Of a stretch of DNA of 6,191 nt, positions 1-6,191 are shown in pieces. Where the stretch lies: contig CAMLOC010000237.1 in assembly GCA_946481465.1 (NCBI GenBank), positions 1-6,191 of the forward strand, read 5' to 3'. Every line of letters starts with the position of its first letter. Position 1 is the stretch's first letter. The notes below the pieces were generated by a model. It was not told the origin of the DNA. It ran no database searches and saw only the letters and a program-made list of their open reading frames with translations. This stretch comes from an uncultured Shinella sp. (lineage in GTDB: Bacteria > Pseudomonadota > Alphaproteobacteria > Rhizobiales > Rhizobiaceae). Both the position numbers and the translations under genes were made by a program.

Positions 1-29
1 CTGCGTGAGCACCTGGGGTGCTCACGCAG
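1..29. repeat. Perfect 13-bp inverted repeat (hairpin) at the left edge
   Basis: Positions 1-13 are the exact reverse complement of positions 17-29, leaving a 3-nt loop (14-16). The stem is GC-rich (9 of 13 pairs) and should be very stable. No T-run follows on the plus strand (30 onward is purine/GC rich), so it does not look like a plus-strand intrinsic terminator. For leftward transcription from the oxidoreductase gene it lies about 135 nt after the stop codon and could be a terminator whose U-tract falls outside the window. Because it starts at base 1, an assembly end artefact is also possible. The repeat itself is seen directly; its role is unknown. Confidence 0.75.
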
Positions 30-152
30 GAAGCCGGCGATGGTCGCCGCATTGCTGTTCGCCTTGTTGCCGCGCGCCTACCATCAATGGACCTACGAAC
101 TCGACGGCAAGGCCAGGTGCTGGAGGTGAACGGCGGCCAGCTCATCTGCTGA
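30..152 (+). other. Possible tail of an unrecognised small gene, apparently frameshifted
   Basis: One plus-strand frame is open from the edge to a TGA at 127-129. It includes an ATG at 40 followed by a hydrophobic, signal-peptide-like run (MVAALLFALLP) and then YHQWTYELDGKA. Shifting frame near position 110-118 continues plausibly as LEVNGGQLIC and stops at TGA 150-152. This gives the impression of a short exported protein with an indel near its end, or the 3' remnant of a gene lost from the left. I do not recognise the product. No ribosome binding site is evident ahead of the ATG, and the sequence is too short for a firm coding call. Non-coding DNA or an assembly error remain equally possible. 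Confidence 0.22.
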
Positions 153-163
153 GCCCGCCCCGG

Positions 164-1159
164 TCAGGCGTTGACGTCGATGACGACGCGGCCCTTGACC
201 TTGCCCTCGAGGATCCGGCCGGCGAGGTCCGGCAGGTCGGACAGCCGGTGCTCCACCGCCATCGCCTCCAGCTTGTCCATCGGCAGGTCGGCGGCGATGC
301 GGTTCCAGGCATCGACGCGCTGGTCGTAGGGCCGCATCACCGAATCGATGCCGAGCAGGCTGACGCCGCGCAGGAGGAACGGGATGACGGTGAAAGACGG
401 CACCGCGGCCCCGGCGGCAAGGCCGACGGCGGCGACCGCGCCGTCATATTTCATCTGCTTGAGCACCCGCGCCAGCATATCGCCGCCGACCGCATCGATG
501 GCGCCGGCCCAGCGCTCCGATTCGAGCGGCTTGCTGCTCGCCTCCGCCAGTTCGCCGCGGTCGACGATGGTTTCGGCGCCGAGATCCTTCAGGTAGCCCG
601 CCGTTTCCGGCCTTCCCGTCACCGCGGCGACCGAATAGCCGAGCCGCGCCAGGAGCGCGACCGCCACCGAGCCGACGCCGCCGGCCGCCCCCGTCACCAG
701 CACTTCGCCCTTCAGCGGCGAAAGGCCGGCCTCCTCCAGCGCGATGACGGACATCATCGCGGTGAGCCCCGCCGTGCCGATCGCCATGGCCTGCCGGGTC
801 GAAAGCTCCTCGGGCAGCGGCACCAGCCAGTCGGCCTTGACCCTTGCCCGCGTCGCATAACCGCCCCACCAGACCTCGCCGACCCGCCAGCCGGTCAGCG
901 CCACCCGGTCGCCCGGCCGGTAGCGCGGGTCGTCCGAGGCTTCGACCGTGCCGGCGAAATCGACGCCCGGCACATGCGGGAAGGTGCGAACCAGGCCGCC
1001 CTTGCCGGTGATGCAGAGCCCGTCCTTGTAGTTGAGCGTCGAATATTCGACGGCGACGGTGACGTCGCCGGCCGGAAGCCGCGCCTCGTCCAGTTCCCGG
1101 ATCGACGCGGAGACCGCACCGTCCGCGCCCTTTTCGACCAACAATGCCTGGAACGTCAT
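164..1159 (-). CDS. acuI: AcuI/YhdH-type MDR oxidoreductase (acryloyl-CoA reductase-like)
   Basis: This is a 331-residue cytoplasmic NADPH-dependent medium-chain reductase. The family reduces the C=C bond of acryloyl-CoA to propionyl-CoA (AcuI) or acts as a quinone-oxidoreductase-like enzyme (YhdH). An N-terminal GroES-like domain carries YSTLNYKDGL (residues 39-48) and VPGVDFAG (63-70). A signature WRVGEVWWGGYA lies near 91-102, and the Rossmann nucleotide-binding loop GAAGGVG is at 157-163. The tail PFLLRGVSLLGIDSV (260-274) is typical of the AcuI/YhdH subgroup. I see no structural-zinc cysteine cluster, as expected for this zinc-independent branch. Length is normal. The ATG at 1159 is preferred over one eight codons upstream (1183) because AGGAGG sits 5 nt before it. 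It is divergent from the LysR gene. The substrate is inferred from family only; a general enoyl or quinone reductase is the main alternative. Confidence 0.9.
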   Translation of the reverse strand: MTFQALLVEKGADGAVSASIRELDEARLPAGDVTVAVEYSTLNYKDGLCITGKGGLVRTFPHVPGVDFAGTVEASDDPRYRPGDRVALTGWRVGEVWWGGYATRARVKADWLVPLPEELSTRQAMAIGTAGLTAMMSVIALEEAGLSPLKGEVLVTGAAGGVGSVAVALLARLGYSVAAVTGRPETAGYLKDLGAETIVDRGELAEASSKPLESERWAGAIDAVGGDMLARVLKQMKYDGAVAAVGLAAGAAVPSFTVIPFLLRGVSLLGIDSVMRPYDQRVDAWNRIAADLPMDKLEAMAVEHRLSDLPDLAGRILEGKVKGRVVIDVNA

Positions 1160-1259
1160 GGCTTCCTCCTCGTGCGCATCCATTCATGCCAGATATAGGG
1201 CGCAGGGCATTGGTGCCGCCACTGTTCTTTTGTATCAAGGGCGAGGAGGCCGGTTGCCG
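1160..1259. promoter_or_regulatory. Divergent intergenic region between acuI-like gene and lysR gene
   Basis: About 100 bp separate the two divergent start codons, so both promoters must lie here unless they overlap the genes. Candidates are weak. On the plus strand, TTGGTG (1210-1215) and TATCAA (1233-1238) are 17 nt apart. On the minus strand, TATATC (1197 to 1192) resembles a -10 but has no good -35. A short imperfect palindrome TGGTGCCGCCA (1211-1221) lies between them. I do not find a copy of the dyad present downstream of the lysR gene. The presence of promoters is inferred from gene layout; the exact elements are uncertain. Confidence 0.45.
1165..1170 (-). promoter_or_regulatory. Ribosome binding site deciding the acuI-like start
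   Basis: Read on the minus strand this is a full AGGAGG, 5 nt before the ATG at 1159. An in-frame upstream ATG at 1183 would place this purine run inside the coding sequence and would add eight acidic residues not typical of the family, so the 1159 start is favoured. Confidence 0.8.
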
Positions 1260-2153
1260 ATGATAGACAAGCTCGAATATTTCATCGCGCTCGCCCGCGA
1301 AAAGCATTTCGCCCGGGCGGCGGAGGAGCTCGGCATCTCGCAGCCGACGCTTTCGGCGGCGATCCGCCAGCTCGAGGACCAGCTCGGCGTAATGCTGGTC
1401 GTGCGCGGCTCGCGTTACCAGGGCCTGACGCCGGAGGGCCAGCGCGTGCTGGAATGGGCGCGCCGCATCGTCGGCGACACCCGCACGATGCGCGAGGAGA
1501 TGCGCGCGGCGCGCAAGGGCCTTTCCGGCCACATCCGCCTTGCCGCCATCCCCACGACGCTCGCCATGGTGCCGCGCATCACCGCCCCCTTTCAGGAAAA
1601 GCACCCGGACGTCACCTTCTCCATCCTCTCGACGACCTCGATCAAGATCCTCGGCCTTTTGGAAAACCTGGAGATCGATGCCGGCCTCACCTACCTTGAA
1701 AACGAGCCGCTCGGCCGCGTCACCAGCGTGCCGCTGCTGCACGAGCACTATTGCCTCGTCACCGCCCGCGGCACGCCCTTTGCCGATCGCAAGACGGTGA
1801 CCTGGCAGGAGGCCAGCGGCGTTAGGCTTTGCCTATTGACCGCCGACATGCAGAACCGCCGCATCATCAACCGGCACTTCGCGGAGGCCGGCGTTTCGGT
1901 GGAGCCCTCGCTCGAGGCGAACTCGATGATCGTGCTGTTTTCCCATGTGCGCACGGGACGCTGGGCGAGCATCATGCCGCGAAATGTCGCAAAAACGTTC
2001 GGATTTCCTGACGAAATAAGTATAGTTTCGCTTGTCGATCCCGAGCCGCACCACACGGTCGGCCTCGTGGCGACCCATCGCGAACCCTTCACCCCTCTCG
2101 TCTCCGCCCTGCTGCACGAAGCGCGCGTGCTGGCGGAAAAGGGGATTGATTGA
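1260..2153 (+). CDS. fdsR: LysR-type transcriptional regulator, probable regulator of the fds operon
   Basis: This 297-residue protein has the normal length and layout of a LysR-type regulator. The N-terminal winged helix-turn-helix (about 1-60) contains the family pattern FARAAEELGISQPTLSAA (17-34) followed by IRQLEDQLGVMLVVR (35-49). A linker helix of about 60-90 leads to a periplasmic-binding-protein-like effector domain (about 91-297, starting GHIRLAAIPTT). It has no signal peptide. The ATG at 1260 is supported by AGGAGG at 1244-1249. It reads in the same direction as fdsGBA and ends 182 bp before fdsG. The stop codon overlaps a LysR-box dyad. A LysR-type FdsR is, from memory, the regulator of the Cupriavidus necator fds operon; here the assignment is by position, not by ligand evidence. 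It could instead, or also, control the divergent oxidoreductase gene. Confidence 0.9.
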   Translation: MIDKLEYFIALAREKHFARAAEELGISQPTLSAAIRQLEDQLGVMLVVRGSRYQGLTPEGQRVLEWARRIVGDTRTMREEMRAARKGLSGHIRLAAIPTTLAMVPRITAPFQEKHPDVTFSILSTTSIKILGLLENLEIDAGLTYLENEPLGRVTSVPLLHEHYCLVTARGTPFADRKTVTWQEASGVRLCLLTADMQNRRIINRHFAEAGVSVEPSLEANSMIVLFSHVRTGRWASIMPRNVAKTFGFPDEISIVSLVDPEPHHTVGLVATHREPFTPLVSALLHEARVLAEKGID

Positions 2154-2168
2154 TAGGATTTTCCTATC
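2152..2168. promoter_or_regulatory. Perfect dyad of LysR-box type (candidate FdsR operator)
   Basis: GATAGGA-TTT-TCCTATC is a perfect 7+7 inverted repeat with a 3-bp centre. Its core ATAG-N7-CTAT matches the T-N11-A rule for LysR-type recognition sites and resembles the ATAC-N7-GTAT boxes known from BenM/CatM-type regulators. It overlaps the TGA stop of the LysR gene. Its centre is about 70 bp upstream of the start site predicted from the -10-like element at 2219-2224, close to the usual -65 placement of LysR recognition sites. The dyad is seen directly; binding by this regulator is inferred. Confidence 0.65.
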
Positions 2169-2215
2169 GACCAACGGCTTTGCTTTATTGACCCGTCGTC
2201 TCCCGGCTGAGAAGC

Positions 2216-2224
2216 TGCTAGAAT
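2216..2224 (+). promoter_or_regulatory. Extended -10-like element of the fds promoter
   Basis: TGC followed by TAGAAT matches an extended -10 (TGn plus a 5-of-6 fit to TATAAT). No credible -35 lies 16-18 bp upstream. That fits a promoter needing an activator, such as a LysR protein bound at the upstream dyad. The predicted start would be near 2231, leaving a leader of about 105 nt before fdsG. In GC-rich alphaproteobacteria promoter consensus is loose, so this is only a candidate. Confidence 0.4.
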
Positions 2225-2322
2225 GATCGCAGGGATCGACGGGGTTCCGGTTTTCGCCGAGCAGTTTCAAAGGCATCGGCGCCACGGACCCTTTTCGGCC
2301 TTGCGGTTCATTCGTGTGGGTT

Positions 2323-2328
2323 GGGAGG
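2323..2328 (+). promoter_or_regulatory. Ribosome binding site deciding the fdsG start
   Basis: GGGAGG lies 7 nt before the ATG at 2336. It overlaps the region where an in-frame TTG at 2321 could start, which argues against that longer form. Confidence 0.75.
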
Positions 2329-2335
2329 CCTGGCC

Positions 2336-2811
2336 ATGAATGTGCACGTATCCGACAGCGATGTCGGCGCAAGAACGCTGGCGATCGTCGGCGAATTGAA
2401 GGGGCTCGAAGGGCCGCTTCTGCCCATCCTGCATGAAATTCAGGCGGAGTTCGGCTTTGTCCCGCAGGAAAGCTTGCCGGTGATCGCCCGCGAGCTCAAC
2501 CTGTCGCGCGCCGAGGTGCATGGCGTCGTCACCTTCTATCACGACTATCGCGACCATCCGACCGGGCGGCATGTGCTGAAGCTCTGTCGCGCCGAGGCCT
2601 GTCAGTCGATGGGCGGGGACGAGCTGGCCGAGCGCGTCAAGGCGCTGCTCGGCATCGATTTCCACCAGACGACGCTGGACGGCGCCGTCACGCTCGAACC
2701 CGTCTACTGTCTCGGGCTCTGTTCCTGCGCACCCGCCGCGATGCTCGATGGCGAGGTGCATGGACGGGTCGATACGGATCTGGCGAAGGAACTCGTCGCG
2801 GAGGCACGCCG

Positions 2812-2815
<4 letters not shown>
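2336..2815 (+). CDS. fdsG: Formate dehydrogenase gamma subunit, NuoE-like [2Fe-2S] protein
   Basis: This 159-residue soluble subunit of NAD+-dependent formate dehydrogenase is homologous to NuoE of complex I. An N-terminal helical part (about 1-70, with PLLPILHEIQAEFGFVPQES and HGVVTFYHDYR) precedes a thioredoxin-like [2Fe-2S] domain. Four cluster ligands are present in the family spacing: Cys84 and Cys89 (C-x4-C), then Cys125 and Cys129 (C-x3-C); Cys131 is an extra. Length is normal. The subunit works with FdsB in electron transfer near the FMN/NAD site. It is the first gene of the operon, and its TGA overlaps the fdsB ATG (ATGA), indicating translational coupling. NuoE or HoxE is the family alternative, excluded by the downstream gene fused to a molybdopterin oxidoreductase domain. 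Confidence 0.95.
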
Positions 2816-4368
<1,553 letters not shown>

Positions 4369-4372
4369 GTCC

Positions 4373-6191
4373 ATGTCCCTCGTTCCTGAAATCGACTTCG
4401 GCACCCCCGCCTCCCGCGCAGAAAAGATGGTGACGCTCACCATCGACGGGAACGAGATCACCGTTCCCGAGGGCACTTCCATCATGCGCGCCTCGATGGA
4501 GGCCGGCATAAAGGTGCCGAAACTCTGCGCCACCGACATGGTGGACGCCTTCGGTTCCTGCCGCCTCTGTCTCGTCGAGATCGAGGGCCGCAACGGCACC
4601 CCCGCCTCCTGCACCACGCCGGTGGCGCCCGGCCTTGTCGTCCACACGCAGACGGGCCGGCTGAAGGACATCCGCAAGGGCGTGATGGAGCTCTACATCT
4701 CCGACCACCCGCTCGACTGTCTCACCTGCGCGGCAAACGGCGATTGCGAATTGCAGGACATGGCCGGGGCCGTCGGCCTGCGCGACGTGCGCTACGGCTA
4801 CGAGGGCGACAACCACGTCAAGGCGCGCAGCAACGGCGAGGCCAATGCCCGCTGGATGCCGAAGGACGAATCCAACCCCTATTTCACCTACGATCCGTCG
4901 AAATGCATCGTCTGCTCGCGCTGCGTGCGGGCTTGCGAGGAGGTGCAGGGCACCTTCGCGCTGACCATCGAGGGCCGCGGCTTCGACAGCCGCGTCTCGC
5001 CCGGCATGCACGAGCATTTCCTCGAATCCGAATGCGTCTCCTGCGGCGCCTGCGTGCAGGCTTGCCCGACGGCGACGCTGACCGAGAAATCCGTCATCGA
5101 GATCGGCCAGCCGGAACATTCCGTCGTCACGACCTGCGCCTATTGCGGCGTCGGCTGCTCCTTCAAGGCGGAGATGCGCGGCGAGGAACTGGTGCGCATG
5201 GTGCCCTGGAAGGACGGTCAGGCGAACCGCGGCCATTCCTGCGTCAAGGGCCGCTTCGCCTACGGCTATTCCACGCACAACGACCGCATCCTCAACCCGA
5301 TGATCCGCGAGAAGATCTCGGACCCGTGGCGCGAGGTGACCTGGGAGGAGGCCTATGCCCATGTCGCCGCCGAGTTCCGCCGCATCCAGTACCAGTACGG
5401 CCGTGATTCGGTCGGCGGCATCACCTCCTCGCGCTGCACCAACGAGGAGACCTTCCTCGTCCAGAAGCTGATCCGCGCCGGCTTCGGCAACAACAATGTC
5501 GATACCTGCGCGCGCGTCTGCCATTCGCCGACCGGCTACGGCCTCGGCCAGACCTTCGGCACCTCGGCCGGCACGCAGAATTTCGACAGCGTCGAGCATA
5601 CCGACGTCGTCATCGTCATCGGTGCCAACCCGACGGACGGCCATCCGGTCTTCGCCTCGCGCCTGAAGAAGCGCCTGCGCCAGGGCGCCAAGCTGATCGT
5701 CATCGATCCGCGCCGCATCGAGCTCGTCTCCTCGCCGCACATCAAGGCCTCCCATCACCTGCCGCTGAAGCCCGGCACGAACGTCGTCGTCGTCACGGCG
5801 CTCGCCCATGTCATCGTGACGGAGGGGCTCCATGACGAAAAGTTCATCCGCGAGCGCTGCGACTGGTCGGAATTCGAGGACTGGGCCGCCTTCGTCGCCG
5901 AGCCGCGCCACAGCCCCGAGGCAACCGAAGCGCTGACCGGCGTGCCGGCGGAAACGCTGCGCGCCGCCGCGCGCCTCTTCGCCACCGGCGGAAACGGCTC
6001 GATCTATTACGGCCTCGGCGTCACCGAACACAGCCAGGGCTCGACGACCGTCATCGCGATCGCCAACCTCGCCATGGCGACCGGCAATATCGGCCGCGAG
6101 GGCGTCGGCGTGAACCCGCTGCGCGGCCAGAACAACGTGCAGGGCTCGTGCGACATGGGCTCCTTCCCGCATGAACTGCCGGGATACCGCC
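4373..6191 (+). CDS. fdsA: Formate dehydrogenase alpha (catalytic) subunit, molybdenum bis-MGD, 3' truncated by window
   Basis: The first 606 codons are present and open to the edge; known FdsA proteins are about 950 residues, so roughly the last third lies outside. It oxidises formate to CO2 in the cytoplasm. A NuoG-like N-terminus holds a [2Fe-2S] cluster (Cys52, 63, 66, 80), a His-ligated [4Fe-4S] cluster (His112, Cys116, 119, 125) and two ferredoxin-type clusters (Cys178, 181, 184, 188 and Cys221, 224, 227, 231). The molybdopterin domain has its own [4Fe-4S] (Cys255, 258, 262, 290) and Lys292. TCARVCHSPT gives the Mo ligand Cys383 and His384; Arg584 in PLRGQNNVQG matches the catalytic Arg of Rhodobacter capsulatus FdsA (Cys386/Arg587, a constant offset of 3). 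The Mo ligand is Cys (TGC), not selenocysteine. There is no Tat signal, as expected for a soluble enzyme. GGAG at 4362-4365, overlapping the fdsB end, supports the ATG. Confidence 0.96.
   Translation, partial: MSLVPEIDFGTPASRAEKMVTLTIDGNEITVPEGTSIMRASMEAGIKVPKLCATDMVDAFGSCRLCLVEIEGRNGTPASCTTPVAPGLVVHTQTGRLKDIRKGVMELYISDHPLDCLTCAANGDCELQDMAGAVGLRDVRYGYEGDNHVKARSNGEANARWMPKDESNPYFTYDPSKCIVCSRCVRACEEVQGTFALTIEGRGFDSRVSPGMHEHFLESECVSCGACVQACPTATLTEKSVIEIGQPEHSVVTTCAYCGVGCSFKAEMRGEELVRMVPWKDGQANRGHSCVKGRFAYGYSTHNDRILNPMIREKISDPWREVTWEEAYAHVAAEFRRIQYQYGRDSVGGITSSRCTNEETFLVQKLIRAGFGNNNVDTCARVCHSPTGYGLGQTFGTSAGTQNFDSVEHTDVVIVIGANPTDGHPVFASRLKKRLRQGAKLIVIDPRRIELVSSPHIKASHHLPLKPGTNVVVVTALAHVIVTEGLHDEKFIRERCDWSEFEDWAAFVAEPRHSPEATEALTGVPAETLRAAARLFATGGNGSIYYGLGVTEHSQGSTTVIAIANLAMATGNIGREGVGVNPLRGQNNVQGSCDMGSFPHELPGYR

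Noticed and set aside
5..1198. Plus-strand open frame of 397 codons opposite the oxidoreductase gene
   Set aside because: The minus-strand reading has clear MDR family motifs and a strong ribosome binding site; the plus frame is a biased shadow.
2188..2224. Standard sigma-70 promoter TTGACC plus TAGAAT
   Set aside because: The spacer is 25 bp, well outside the 16-18 bp range, so the pair cannot be a single conventional promoter.
2154..2335. Intrinsic terminator between the lysR gene and fdsG
   Set aside because: The only clean dyad (2152-2168) has a short AT-containing stem of 7 bp with no T-run after it; it fits an operator better than a terminator.
5519..5521. Selenocysteine at the formate dehydrogenase active site
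   Set aside because: The codon is TGC (Cys383), no in-frame TGA occurs in the 606 codons read, and Fds-type enzymes use cysteine.

Overview
The window is high-GC, densely coding DNA that looks like an alphaproteobacterial chromosome, most likely from a Rhizobiales member such as the Sinorhizobium/Rhizobium/Shinella group. That placement rests on gene order, codon use and protein character; no database search was run. The dominant content is the front part of an fds operon, encoding a soluble, NAD+-dependent, molybdenum-containing formate dehydrogenase, with a LysR-type regulator directly in front of it.

Layout from left to right: (1) positions 1-163 hold a perfect 13-bp hairpin at the very edge and a possible tail of an unrecognised small gene that seems frameshifted. 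(2) Positions 164-1159, minus strand, encode an AcuI/YhdH-type zinc-independent MDR oxidoreductase (acryloyl-CoA reductase-like). (3) A divergent 100-bp intergenic region separates it from (4) a LysR-type regulator, 1260-2153, plus strand. (5) A 182-bp control region, 2154-2335, carries a perfect 7+7 dyad of the LysR-box type, an extended -10-like element and a strong ribosome binding site. (6) fdsG (2336-2815), fdsB (2812-4368) and fdsA (4373 to the window end, 3' truncated) follow with 4-bp overlap or 4-nt spacing, so they are almost certainly co-transcribed and translationally coupled.

How the parts work together: FdsA oxidises formate to CO2 at a bis-MGD molybdenum centre held by Cys383. 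Electrons pass through a chain of Fe-S clusters in FdsA to FdsB, whose FMN site reduces NAD+. FdsG carries an additional [2Fe-2S] cluster. FdsC and FdsD, needed for cofactor insertion in characterised systems, would be expected just beyond the right edge. The LysR protein is the obvious candidate regulator of the operon, probably responding to formate or a related C1 signal, but the sequence does not show its ligand.

I do not see an undescribed biological system here. The enzyme is a known type and all cofactor ligands I can check are intact. The points worth a second look are in the non-coding DNA: the LysR-box dyad overlapping the regulator's own stop codon, its phased half-site repeat, a possible coupled leader frame, and the odd left edge.
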